Assembly (NCBI GenBank): GCA_024500155.1
Contig: CM044874.1
Coordinates: forward strand, 41,858,384-41,922,383
Source: Chenopodium formosanum
Taxonomy: Eukaryota; Streptophyta; Magnoliopsida; Caryophyllales; Amaranthaceae
Reading direction: 5' to 3'
DNA: 64,000 nt
Part shown: one piece after another, positions 24,111 to 35,054 of the stretch
How the letters are laid out: each line of letters starts with the position of its first letter
Position numbering within the stretch: the first letter of the stretch is position 1
Position numbers and translations under genes: made by a program
The notes under the pieces: generated by a model
Seen by the model: only the letters and a program-made list of their open reading frames with translations
The model's database searches: none
Told to the model about the DNA's origin: nothing

Positions 24111-24557
24111 TATAGACACCTAAAAATGTCTCCCCCCAACAAAACCCGATGATGAACACCTTTCACCGCCATTATTGTTTAGGTTGAGTATTTAATCTTT
24201 GGAGTGCTTAAATACATGTTCTATCCAATATATTTCATAAACCAATCAAATTTCTAGCTCATTTCCCTAAACCATAACATATTTTCTACTTTTCGTATCC
24301 AACTCAAAAAACCGAGATGAACTTATATTATGCCTATATAGTTATGATCCAATTATTATTTGGTTGTATATGCCTTGAAATCAGCTTTCCAACCATATAT
24401 CATAAGCCCAATTCCGAGCTATAACGAAGAAGATATGAGCCGAACACTAAACTCGGCCCAAAATCGACACCCTTCCACTAAAACGGCCATGTCATAAAAT
24501 CTAAAAATCATTTTGATCTGATTCTAATTGAGTTGGAAAGAAGACTTGATAAGATTT
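24111..24557 (+). repeat. 3' LTR of element D, first part
   Basis: It begins TATAGACACC, so the terminal TG is now TA, consistent with a G-to-A change. It matches the 5' LTR of D from 16983 to about 17,425 and is interrupted by the solo LTR. Confidence 0.85.
24553..24557. repeat. Target-site duplication of the solo LTR, left copy
   Basis: GATTT is identical to 27126-27130 on the far side of the solo LTR. Confidence 0.88.
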
Positions 24558-27125
24558 TGATCGGAGGTAAAAGTAGGTTGTTGGGACTACTAACCCTAAC
24601 CAAATTAGAAATTTATAATACCTAAACTTACACTAAACTAGTTAGTGGCAAGTAAAGGGTCGAACCCAAAAGGACTAAGTGTATTAATTTGTGCTAGTAG
24701 GAAAGGTTGTGAGATAGAGAGAGATTAAACCAAACACTACTAAGAGCAATTAACTGAAACTAGGGAAAGTGGAATCCAATCACATCAATGTATTAAAAAA
24801 ATATCATACAAATAGATGAAAATTACCTCGATTAGGCACATCAATACATTTAACTCACTCTCGCACAATTAAGCATGTTAATTATCCTACTAAACTAATT
24901 CACTCTTGTGCAACTAGCCTAGTAAAGGTATGGAAGAATTTAGGGCTCTCAACAAACTCACTCTTGCACAATTGATTGAAAGCACAATTAAAAGCATAGA
25001 ATCGATTAGCTAGAAAGATTCTAATCCATTAAAGCATCATCCATACACAATAATCAAGAAACAATTTCATAATAATCACAATCAATCATTCAATTCATTA
25101 ATATAACCTTCATCCAATTCCCTAGAACAAGATCTAAGCTAACATAATGAAGAAAGACATAGAAAACAAGGTAAAATAAGAATAAAAACAAGATTAAATA
25201 AACAAACTAATTAATCTACTCAAATCAATAAACAAAAATCATAAAACTAAGAATTAAGCAAAGGCATAAAGATGAGAGAAAGTTAGAAAATGCTCATTGA
25301 ATAGATGAGAAGAAGTTCCACAAAGTTGCTTCTTCAACCTCTCAAAAACTCCATGGAAATCCAAGCTTTCTCTCTCTACACTACTCCTAAAACTAACCCT
25401 AAGAGAGAGAAAATATAGGCTAAACTAATCTAATCTATCTAAAATAAAATGTTAATTGAAAGTTATGAGAAAATAACCCCAAAGGGGTATTTATAATACA
25501 AGTTAAAGAAAAATAAAATAAAAATAAATAAAACTAATTAAAACTAAAAAAAAAAAACAAAACTAAAATAAAAATAAAATAAAAGAAAAAGAAATGGAAA
25601 AATAAACCCAAAACCCCCAAAATTCCCACCCAAACCCACAATTTCCACCAGACCACCTCTTCTTTTTCCCTTTCGAATTTGGCTGCTTTCCCTCTATCAT
25701 CAACCATCCAACCATGATCTTCACCGTCAATCAGCATCATCATCTAGCATCAAATCGTGGTCGTTCGATTTTCATTAAAATAAGGTGAAAAGCTCGTGAT
25801 TGACCCACATTTGCGCGCCCGCACAGAAGTCGCACAGAGGACGCGCAAATGCTACTGTATCATTCTGTTTTAGACTCCAATTGTGTGCGCCTTCTGACAG
25901 GGTTGTGTGCCCGCGTTTGAGGCTTGATTGTTTCTGAAATGGTGAAGAGCGGGGGTTGGGATTCAGTTCGAATTGTGGTGGCTGCAGCGGCGGAATTGAG
26001 GTTTGAAAGTGGTTGCTCAGAGTTGCTACTGTTTCGGTGATAAAGAACGGTGGCACGGCTGGTGGTTTTGGATGGTTGGTGGATGCAGTGAATTGGTGGT
26101 TTAATGGGTGAGTGGTTTGGGTGTTGGGCGAAGTGGCTGGCTGCAATTGTTGTTTTGGTGGCTGATGGTGGTTAATTGTGATGGTAGCTGTGGCGCTGTG
26201 GGAGCAGAGGAATTTATAAGTGGTTGTTGCGGGGTTGATGTGCGGTGGAGCAGGTGGTTGAAGGGGGTGTTCAAGTGTGCAGATTTGGGGTTATTGGTGG
26301 CAACGGTGGTTCGGGGTGGTGTTGATTTGAGGTGTTTTAGTGGTGTATCGGAAGTTGGATATGCGTGGGTGAGTTGGTCGATGTGGGCTGGTAACGGGGC
26401 TGATTGGAGTTATGTGGTGGAGCAGGGGAGTTGATAGGTGGGTGCGTGGCTTGAGATTAGTGTGATTAGAGGTGGTTTGGTGGTGATTAATGGCAGTTTT
26501 GGCGGTGGCTGGTGCTGTTGTGGTGGCTTGCTGGGGCTGGTTTGGTTGGTTGATTGGTGGGCTGAATTGGGTGTGGATTGGTGATGGGTTTGGGTGGCTG
26601 CTGTGGTAGTTGGTTGGTTAAGGGCAGCAGATTGTGAATGATGTTTGGCTTGAATTCGAGACTCCATTTATGAATCAAAACATGAGACACGTATATTGAA
26701 CCTTGAACCTTGGACCTCCGAGCACAATCCTACACAAACCAAGAAAACCGAGAGAAAAAGGGACAAAATCTAAAATAAAATAAAATAAAATAAAACAAGA
26801 TAAATAAAGTAAAATAAAATAAAACAAATGAAATAAAATAAAACAAATGAAATAAAACAAATGCTAAAACTAATGAAATAAAATAAAATAAAACAAACTA
26901 GAAACTAAAAGAAAATAAATAAAATGAGAGAAGCGGGAAATTATTAATTAAAACTACAAAGATAAACTAAAAACTAATAAAAACTACTAAAATATTCAAA
27001 ATAAAGATAAAAGACGAGAATAAGCAAATAAAAGAAATAAAGAATAAAATGGGTTAAATTATTGTAAAATAAGCCGGAAAGCGACTCAATAAACACCCTA
27101 AAAGTGACATAAAAGTCACTTATCA
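24558..27125 (-). mobile_element. Solo Athila-like LTR, 2.57 kb, with perfect target-site duplication
   Basis: Read on the minus strand it runs from TGATAAGTGACTTTTATGTC to CTCCGATCA, with GATTT on both sides. It has no primer site, polypurine tract or internal region. It is therefore best explained by recombination between the two LTRs of a former element. The family start TGATxxGTGxCxTTTATGxCAC is shared with AthX-1, E1 and E2. The minus-strand TATAAATA lies at 25488-25495, and GC-rich words are at 25,805-25,920. It is about 0.8-0.9 kb longer than the E1 and E2 LTRs. The extra length lies in a G/T-rich block (25,930-26,640) and an A-rich AAATAAAAT block (26,770-27,060). Confidence 0.85.
25930..26640. 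repeat. Strand-asymmetric G/T-rich block in the solo LTR
   Basis: About 700 bp are dominated by GGTGG, TGGTTGG and GGTGGTG motifs on the plus strand, with few C or A. Open frames on both strands across it (for example Pro/Thr/Gln/His-rich on the minus strand) are composition artefacts. No clear fixed repeat period is visible by eye. Confidence 0.7.
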
Positions 27126-27130
27126 GATTT
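27126..27130. repeat. Target-site duplication of the solo LTR, right copy
   Basis: GATTT is identical to 24553-24557. Confidence 0.88.
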
Positions 27131-27915
27131 CCAATAATATATTATATGCCTTTTTTTAGGCTAAGGATCAAAATTTATGATGATTTTAAAAACGGGTAAA
27201 AAACTAGAATCACTACGCATAGTGCAAAAGCAACGTGTCATAGGAGTGTGGCCCTTCTGACGGTGCCTGGCACCGTGTTACGGTACTGAACATCGTGTCG
27301 CGGTGCTATTTTCAAAGCTCTTTCGTGTGAAATTCAACCGTGGCACGAAACCTGGTGCTGTGACACGGCACCTGGTGCCGTGACATGGAACTAAACACCG
27401 TGTCACGGTGCTTTTTCCGTGTAATTTCTGTGTATCCCATACCGTGACACGGTGTACTGTACCGTGCCACGGTGGAAACTATCGTGTCACGGAATTTTCT
27501 CGTTTCTTTTACGCGTAAACCCTTCACGCGTTTTCACTTTCCGTAGGTCATATATTTCCACGTCGCACTGTTGTCCACCGTGTCACGGGAGGGTGCCCAG
27601 TCTGACGGTGCTTGGCACCGTGTCACGGTATTTTCTTCCGTTTCACGGTGTTAATTTTTAGGGTTTTTATCTTTTTAGGGTTCCGTGTGTTCCCTCTACT
27701 CATTTTCTTATAAATAAGACCCTCATTTCTACAGTTCGGGGCATCAAATCATTCTCTCTTCCTCTCTTTTACACTAAAAATCATTCTCTTCTCTCTCTCT
27801 CATATTCTAAGCCTTAAACCTATATTCCTAATTACACTATTCTTCCCTTAAGCACTCTATGGAGTCCATACGACACCCGAGGTTCCGTCCTTAAACTAAG
27901 GTGTGAAAGGTGAAT
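27131..27915 (+). repeat. 3' LTR of element D, second part, truncated
   Basis: It resumes the D LTR (compare about 17,430-18,215) with the CCGTGTCACGG block and TATAAATA at 27709-27716. Similarity stops at AAGGTGTGAAA (about 27,909), where the copia L LTR begins. Confidence 0.85.
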
Positions 27916-27919
27916 GGAA

Positions 27920-29122
27920 TGGTGTCATTCAAACAAGTGTATTATGCTGATAGTGGCTTTAGAATTATTAGAAATCTAATATATTCAGTAATGTCAAGTG
28001 ATCGGAATGCCTAGTTAGAGGCTGCTTCCGATCTGTAATATTAATGTATAATTAATATTACAGCTTAATCTTAACTGAATCCTTCGGGTCACACCCTTAG
28101 GAGTAAACGAACCGACTCGATGAATTAATTCGGAAGAAATTAATTCATCGCCCGAGTATTAAATATTGAAACGTCGGAAATTCGAGCATAGAGCGTCGAA
28201 ACTGAGCGTCGGAAGTGGAGTAAAAAATAGTAAAAGACGAGACGGCAAAATTAATGATAAATCAACAATAACCAAAATACCCCTAGCATCGGAACCCCGA
28301 GTGCTAGGGGTTAGGCAAGCTAGCAGCCTGCACCATGTGCGAGGCATGCTAGCAAGCTATGGCTAGCAGCCCACACATAATGCGTGGCTTGCTGGCACGC
28401 TGCAGCTACCAGCAACCCGTAAAAGCGTGCGTGGGCGTGCTGGCCGAAGAGGCTCGAAGCAAGAATCCCGCATGTGCGGGGCTTGGCTAGGCCGGGTAGC
28501 TAGGGCCCTGGTCCATGGGAGTGCACATGAGGGTGTCTCAAGTGTGAGGGACAAGTGGCAAAAGGAGAGGGAGGAGTGGGGAGCATGTATTGTCCCCTAC
28601 TCTCCATGTGGTCCTCACTTCCCTTTACAATAATGATTACACTTGTTGATTTATTACTTGCTTACTTATTTAATTTATTTTAGCTTTAAAATAAATTGAG
28701 GAATTTCATGATCCCTTATTTATGGCATAGAAATTCCCACTCTCCCTCTTGCCTATAAATACCCATCTTAGGTTTTTGGGAAGAGTGCTTGAATAGGAGT
28801 TAAATAGAGCATTGCATTAGCAAAAACTCTTAAACTCATATAATACATACTCGGGTTTTGGTCGGACCTCGCTAACCTCTAGGTAACGGACCAAAAAGTC
28901 GCTAGTAGTTTTTGCGAGTGAATTACTGCAGGAGGATCGCGTATTTTCGGAGCTCGAGCTTTCAAGTAAGAGCCCGTCTTTGAGGGTGAAGCACGCTTCA
29001 AAGGTAAATTCCGATTTTACCCTTTTGTGATTATTTGTTACGCTTCATGGTTTTATTAATTCCGAGTGGTTCCTTGGGTCGGGGTTGTTTCCACGGTGAG
29101 TCAAACTCACCAAACCCTTACA
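27920..29122 (+). repeat. Copia L: 5' LTR of a Ty1/copia-type element
   Basis: It starts TGGTGTCATTC and ends ACTCACCAAACCCTTACA, 1203 bp, followed at once by an iMet-type primer site. TATAAATA is at 28754-28761. A GC-rich word block (GCTAGCAGCC, GCGTGGCTTGCTGGCACGC and similar) covers about 28,300-28,510. The whole LTR matches copia R (60191-61404) in reverse orientation, except in the word block. Confidence 0.85.
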
Positions 29123-29191
29123 TTGGTTTCGGAGCCCCGCTCGTTTATTTTTAATTATCATATTTTTTTCAAGGTTTTTTTTAAGGCTTAA
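29123..29191 (+). mobile_element. Copia L: primer site and start of leader, cut by E1
   Basis: TGGTTTCGGAGCC at 29124-29136 resembles the tRNA-iMet primer site TGGTATCAGAGC of plant copia elements. Only about 55 more bases of leader remain before E1 starts at 29192. The rest of the element was not found in the window. Confidence 0.75.
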
Positions 29192-30911
29192 TGACGAGTG
29201 GAAAACTAGTTCGTTATTTAATCTTCCCTCTTTCAAACTAAATTTATAAACAATTAACAAACCCTAATACGAGTATAGAGGCAAGTCAAGGGTCGAACCC
29301 AAAGAAACGGTATTGTTCAAGCACTTTCAATTATGCGCCTAAGATAGGTGGAAGACGAAGGTAAGAGAGAATACTAACAACTAACAAAACAAGTAACCAA
29401 GGAAATAAAACACTAGGAACGTGGATCAACATGTAATCATGTCAATTGCAACAACTTGGAAAAATCAAGTCAATCAAAGGTTGTAAAGACTAATGATAAG
29501 AGTAATCAATTGGAATTAAAGAGCTATCTCCTAATTGTTAAGCTATGGTTTACTATGAATAACAAACTAAGAGAATCACAATCAAAACCAATCGTTCATT
29601 ATTGCAGTTCCTAAATCAATTTTCGTGTCATTAGCAATTACAATGCAATCTAGCATAATTCTCAAGGCTTAATTAAATTACACACTTGCAAACCTTCACT
29701 AATCACTTTAATCTCAACAATCAATCAACACAATTCCCAAATTAATTACACTTAATCCATCACACAAGTTTCATTCAATTCCTAGCCAAACAACTATTCA
29801 AGAATCATCATCTATCAACTAACAACTACGGAAATCAAGAATCAACAAAATATCAAGAACAATTACACTAATCAAGCATCAAACATCAAATTAAACCAAA
29901 CAAACATGAAATTAAACAAAACAATAAGGTGAGATAGAGTTAAGAATGCTCATTGATAATAGAGATGATCTTGAACACAATTGTCACACTTGTATCTTCA
30001 ACCTCTCAATCACCATTGAAATCGTTCCCGTTCTCTCTCTAAAACCTACTCCTAATCTAGAGAGAGGAACTCCTAATCTAAGATAATCCTCCTTAGAGGA
30101 GAGAGAAACTATCCTAAACTAAAGTATTTTATGTATGAAGAATAATGAAGGTCATACACTATATATACAAAAGGAGGAAATAAAAGAAATCGCAAGCAAA
30201 ACCCAGAAACCTGCGCCCGCGGAGGAGAAAACACGCGCCTGCGTTTGGATCCTGCGCCCTTGGGGTGCCCGCGGCCTGACCTCTCCAAGTTCCTAGTAAA
30301 AAAATGGGCAGAAATAGGCTGCAGCAGCCCCGCGCCATCGGGATCTGTAGCTCGCGCCCGCGGGTACTGTAGCCCGCGGCAAATTTGCAGGGCCAACTTT
30401 GTAAGGCTTTAACTCATAATTTAGTAATTTTATGAAGACGTGCAACCTATCATTGGAAAGCTCTTCAAGTCTAGTTTCCAACCCAACTTGAATCACCTCA
30501 ATCAGATTTGTAGAACTCGAGATATGGCTGAAGCAATGCACAAAGGTCCTTTTGGATACTTTGCAAGCCTTCATTTTACTTTGTTTCTTGGATTGGCTTG
30601 TGTTGCGTGCTTGGCTTGACTAACTTGGCTCTGTTAAATTCCTTGAATGCACTTGAGCTCCCTCCTTGATTATTAAATCTGCGGGAACTCGACGTACCTA
30701 CAAAACAAGACAAAGAAACGGAGAAGCGAGAGAAATAGCGGAGAAATGAATAAAATGATAAGAAAACCATTAAAAGCACGCATTTCTCTAAAATAACACA
30801 AAAACACGCAAATCTTGCATTATTCTCTAAAAACACGACATAAACAACTAAAAACAAGCATTGAAATATAAAGAAAACATAGCCTAAAGGTGCCATAAAT
30901 GGCACAGATCA
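29192..30911 (-). repeat. 3' LTR of E1
   Basis: On the minus strand it runs from TGATCTGTGCCATTTATGGC to CCACTCGTCA, 1720 bp. TATATATA is at 30160-30167. A GC-rich block with GCGCCCGCGG words lies upstream of it in the LTR sense (30,205-30,385). Confidence 0.85.
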
Positions 30912-30928
30912 AATTCCCCCAAGCTAAA
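30912..30928 (-). promoter_or_regulatory. Polypurine tract of E1
   Basis: TTTAGCTTGGGGGAATT on the minus strand directly precedes the LTR start. Confidence 0.85.
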
Positions 30929-33597
30929 TTTTTGCTCGTCCTCGAGCAAAACAAAATCCAACCCAAGGGAAAAATGAAGACATTATTCAAGCAATGAAAG
31001 AATCAAGAAAAATAGAGAAGATGGGAATATACACTAACTCACTTTTGTAGGAATCACGGTCAATTTTAGCAACTAAAGACATGCCATTTAAACCCCTAGA
31101 TCGCCCTAGAGAACAAGTGATGCTCTCGTAAAGGTTTCCTAAGAGATTAACCTATAACTCTCATATTAATACAAACAAGGCAAAGCATGAAAAAGAAACC
31201 AAAATACAAGAAAAGCAAACAAATGTTCATGAAAGGGCTTTCGCAAATGTACAAGCACAAGTGAATGCAAATCTTTCTAAACAAGTAAGGGAGTGCACGC
31301 TCAAAGATACTTAAGGTTGATTGAAACATAAATATGCTAAGCATAGGAACTAGTTGTCAAACTCCACTTTCATCCAAAACGATCTTACCGTGTTCCCCCT
31401 ACTAATCTCATATCTCCCCTTAGTAAGCATCTCATAGATTCCGCGAAAGAACCGGAAAAATATCAAATTTTTGGGCTACTTGACATCTTAACTTCGCATC
31501 ACCTTTCCTTAGGCTATAACCCATGATTCCCTCCACCGATGAATGACTCAACCCCTAGGTCAAAAGGTTTTCCCAAAGGTTGTAACGTAAGGCAAAAAGG
31601 GTTAAGGTAGGCTAAAATTTAAAATGTGGTGGTTTTCCTAATTAGGGAAGCAAAGGGTGATCAAACCTTAATACCATAATCAAGTAAGAGTAAGCACCAA
31701 ACAAAAGCACCAACACCCCCAAGCTTATTCAAAGCTAAGATCACAAACATATACACAAAAAGCGTGAGAACGCATCCTCCCAAGCTTAAATGGAGCATTG
31801 TCCTCAATGCAAAGAAAGGGAGAATACTCACATCAAAATATTTTAGTATTTTTTAATTTTTTACTTTTTAATTTTTTCTTGTTTAATAATGCTTGGTCCT
31901 TGCCTCTTTTAACTAATTTGGACGACTTTTTTCATCTTTTCACTTGATATGTCCTTGCCTCTTTTTTTTTTTTTTTTTTTTATACTTTGGACGGCTTTTT
32001 CATTTATTTACTTGCCATTATTCACAAAATATACACAAAACACGATCTTGCTTTCATTTTGAACCAATAACCAAACTTATATACCACAATCTCCAAAATA
32101 TGACCATTTGCTTCACAAAAACAAAAGATGAAAACGAAAATGAAATAAAAGGCTCAAGATCTAAAGGTGTGGCTTGAAAAGAAGGGAAAAAAAAGCTCAA
32201 AGGGCTAGCAAGTAGGCAAATGTATCCCTAAACCCAAAAGTAAAAATAAGGAAACTATCCTAGAAGAAAGGGAAAATACCTCCCCGAAAAGGTGCTTTGT
32301 CCTCCCTAGGTGGTTCGGTCTCGATCTTAGGAATCATACGTTAAGATTCTAGATTAGGTTTGCGAAAGTCAAGGATCCAAGCCGATCATGCAAGAATATG
32401 TTGAAAGCTTGAAAAAGTGTGAATCTCACATGGTTGTATCAAAAACTTGCTAAGGTTATCAAATCGAAGATAAGGACCAACTACCCAACAAGCCACAAAC
32501 AAGTAGAATCCGGCTTCATGATCCCCCCTAGTTCTAGACAACTACCTTAGCATGCTTTATCCTAGAATCAACCAAACATATTCTCAAACCGTGCATACCA
32601 CTACCATTTAGAAAAAAAAGTATTTAGGTATACAAGTCCAAATGTTATTATGTCTAAAGCAAGAACAAAACAAAACACATTGCAAATTTGCCTTGATAGA
32701 AACATAAATATTTTTAGAGTTTTTCAAAATATGAGAACATGGAAAAGCATATACAACATGCTCAATCATAAGGCATAGAAACCATGGGAGGGGGAAACAA
32801 GGAGATCAATCCAACAAACCAACATATGTCCAACAAGTCATCATCCACTAGAGAAAGAGCAAGGAAGGATATTACCAGATGTTAGGTGGGTGTAAACACC
32901 CACAAATGACCCAATTAAACATTTCAATACTAATTTTCTCAAGAATTGAACCTTGCCTTCCATACACTATCAAATATAGGAGTAAAACTTCCTTGATTTA
33001 TGATCAAAATCGAAGCATCAAAGTATATCAAGTCATGTACCTAGCAAAAGGCACACAAACATTTCCATGAGAGAAAATATACTATAAAAAGAAAAGAATA
33101 TGAAAGCAATAAATCACGGGTTACTTCCCGAGAAAGGCTTGCTTAAGGTCTAAGCTTGACCGCTCTATAAAATAATAATTCAACGCACGCAAGAGCTTGT
33201 CAAATTCACTACTACACATTTCATAAGAAAGTAAGTGTGCATATGACAAAAATAAAGCATGCAACAAGCTTAATGCACACCAATGGGGATAGAGATGCAA
33301 AAAGAAGGAAAAAGAATCAAAAGAAAACTCAACAAAATAAGAAAAAGTAGAAGAAGAAGAAGAAGAAGAAGAAGAAGAAAAAGGCAAACTCTCCAAAAAT
33401 ATTTTTGGGTGGCAGCATCACCCTTATCCTCAATCGGGGAAAAAATGAGCCACAAACAAATCATCATATATAAGGGGGTCCACAATTGTCTCATTAACAA
33501 TGGAAAGGAGGGATATAGGAGTGTAGGGGATATGGTTGAAACTCCTTGAAAAAGGGACATGAGAGGAGGGAATAGGGGCAATGGTATCACAAATGAA
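30929..33597 (-). other. Non-coding tail of E1
   Basis: No gene is seen. It shares blocks with AthX-1 and E2, including G-tracts at about 31,720 and 31,790 (minus strand). It holds a T-run at 31,962-31,980 and a (GAA)n tract at about 33,346-33,378. The Arg-rich and Leu-rich open frames crossing the GAA tract are composition artefacts. Confidence 0.65.
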
Positions 33598-34361
33598 CTA
33601 TTTCTCACCACCATACCTCAAATCACTAATAAGAGCATGGAAATAAATCATTGAATCATCAAGATTACCATCTCCCTCAAACAGCCAACTCTCAAGAGGA
33701 ACCACATAATCTCCTCCACCACATCCATGGACAACAACTCTCTCAACTTCCTTAAAACCCAAAGTCTCAAAACCATGCATGAATGGATGTAAATTTGTTT
33801 CAAAATCATCTCTCTCCCATGAAGCATTCTCAATGAACTCACTTAGAAGGCTATGGGTTTTCCTTTGACTCTCAATAAACACATTGGACATAACCTCAAA
33901 CAAGTCCAAACACTCATGGATAGAAGAGTCACATTCATACACTTGAGACTCATCACAATCAACTAAGGATGGGGAGTTTAGATTCACAAAATAATCATAA
34001 TAATAATCACTATCAACTTCTTTTCCTTCACTCCTATGCTCAACAATAGGATCGTCACACTCTCTTGGTTGCTCAAAATCATCATCATCATCCTCAACAC
34101 ACTCATTAAATTGAGATTTTTGACAAACAAGCATCAAGGATGACAATTGGCTTTCTAACTCTTCTCCTCTTCTCTTTTCCTCCTCAATACACTCCTCATT
34201 CTTTTTCATTTTCTCTAATTGTCCTTTGATTGAATTAAGAATCATCTCCTTACTAGGCCCAAGCTCATTATAAAGCTCAATCCACTTAATTTGAGACTCA
34301 AATATATCAACAAGAGATTCAAAAGGTTGAGACTCAACAAGAGAAGAAGAAGAAGTACAAC
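33598..34361 (-). CDS. Acidic Ser/Asp/Glu-rich protein of unknown function in E1 (5'-truncated ORF)
   Basis: An open frame of about 255 codons on the minus strand ends at 33598. The LTR of C starts at 34362 inside it, so the natural N-terminus is missing. The apparent ATG at 34374 belongs to C. The visible order is a helical stretch rich in Glu/Lys (KEMILNSIKGQLEKMKKNEE) that could form a coiled coil, an acidic run CVEDDDDDFEQPRECDD, Cys/Asp/Ser-rich repeats (VYECDSSIHECLDLFE), and a hydrophobic/Gly tail ending DLRYGGEK. No gag, protease or polymerase motif is seen. It sits where AthX-1 carries its post-pol ORF, but the two proteins do not look alike. It has no internal stop in strongly decayed surroundings. 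I do not recognise the family. Confidence 0.5.
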
Positions 34362-34414
34362 TGTAGACACCCATTTGTGTCTCCCCAAAACCAAACCCGG
34401 TGATGAGTACATTT
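34362..34414 (+). repeat. Element C: 5' LTR, first fragment
   Basis: TGTAGACACCCATTTGTGTC and on, the start of an A-family LTR. It breaks off after GATGAGTA, where Tat1 is inserted, and continues at 45687. 34410-34414 (CATTT) is the left target copy of Tat1. C lies in the E1 ORF with left flank ACAAC. Confidence 0.88.
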
Positions 34415-34905
34415 TATTTTGGGTATTTTTGTTCCTCGGTAGAGTTACAACACGAAGACTGATCCGGTGCGGCTTGTACCTGCAAAACAAACAGAGACAC
34501 CGGTTGGGTGGTGCTCCGCCTCCGACGAACAAGTTATTAACTTAAAGGGAGAGAAAAAGGTGCGGAAATTTAGGTGGGTATCTGCTTGGATTCCAAGCTC
34601 AGATGTCTTTATCACAGGGATAGTTTGTAATAAAATGGTAAAACGTGCCCTCCAATAGAGGGAAATCTCCCTATTTATAAGGTCCTCGGGATTTGTGCCC
34701 CTGATTAGGTCACTAAACCCTAATCATTGGTGGGTTGCGCCGCATTATGGCTTTCTCATTATTTGGGCCTGAAGGCCGCCATTTCTCCCAGGTTTTTTTT
34801 TAGTGACACGTGTCAAGCAGGGTTATGTCCACTTTGGGCCATCCTGGAGCTGACACGTGTCATCATCTAATTGGACCACGTGGCAGGGTAAAATTACCCT
34901 AAACA
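34415..34905 (-). repeat. 3' LTR of Tat1
   Basis: On the minus strand it runs from TGTTTAGGGTAATTTTACCC to ...CCCAAAATA, 491 bp. The final CA has become TA (plus-strand start TATTTTGGG). The minus-strand TATAAATA is at 34672-34679. CACGTG cores lie at 34807, 34854 and 34877. Confidence 0.9.
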
Positions 34906-35054
34906 TTTGGCCCTCATCATATGTGACGTGGCACGCCACGTGGCATCTTTGACACGCATCACGCTCCGATAGGTGGTAATTTTACCGCCAAAGAGTAACC
35001 TTTCACTTTCTGAGTAAATTACGGGAATGCCCCCGCATTTACCCTCTATATATA
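34807..35054 (+). promoter_or_regulatory. G-box cluster and TATA box ahead of the antisense gene
   Basis: Four CACGTG cores lie at 34807-34812, 34854-34859, 34877-34882 and 34937-34942, mostly inside GACACGTGTC or CCACGTGG. TATATATA follows at 35047-35054, with transcript-like leader sequence after it. The LTR TATA on the minus strand lies at 34672-34679, so the cluster sits between two divergent TATA boxes. Plant bZIP and bHLH factors bind CACGTG; use here is inferred. Confidence 0.55.
34906..34918 (-). promoter_or_regulatory. Polypurine tract of Tat1
   Basis: On the minus strand GATGAGGGCCAAA directly precedes the 3' LTR start. Confidence 0.75.

Larger units (their letters stand above)
16983..27915 (+). 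mobile_element. Element D: gag-only LTR retrotransposon, 3' LTR interrupted and truncated
   Basis: The layout is 5' LTR 16983-19070, primer site 19074-19091, leader, gag 20192-21421, non-coding region, two tandem arrays, polypurine tract 24097-24110, and a 3' LTR from 24111. The 3' LTR is split by a solo LTR (24558-27125) and ends at about 27,915 where copia L begins. The internal region is 5.04 kb, and no pol motif is seen in any frame. D is a sister of A by gag and by the order of its non-coding segments. Its LTR body differs and carries CCGTGTCACGG words instead of GGCGC words. The left flank is GTCAC; the partner copy is not in the window. Confidence 0.85.
29192..34361 (-). mobile_element. 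E1: Athila-like element, 3' half on the minus strand
   Basis: On the minus strand the order is an acidic ORF (34361-33598), about 2.7 kb of non-coding tail, a polypurine tract (30928-30912) and the 3' LTR (30911-29192). The tail aligns with AthX-1 (1114-2865 plus 11624-12301). This alignment shows that A was inserted into a continuous AthX-1 sequence. Flanking CTTAA (29187-29191) has no partner in the window. The 5' portion is lost beyond the insertion of C at 34362. Confidence 0.8.

Noticed and set aside
26108..26667. Trp/Gly/Val-rich frame on + and Pro/Gln/Thr-rich frames on - as possible genes
   Set aside because: They fall in the G/T-rich block of the solo LTR, so the composition alone explains long open frames on both strands. 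No motif is present.
28166..28633. Possible host gene fragment in the copia L LTR (several 60-70 codon frames)
   Set aside because: The same region in copia R is LTR sequence in reverse orientation, and the frames are not shared.
33121..33614. Arg-rich (+) and Ser- or Leu-rich (-) frames around the (GAA)n tract
   Set aside because: They are generated by the trinucleotide repeat, and flanking residues show no domain.
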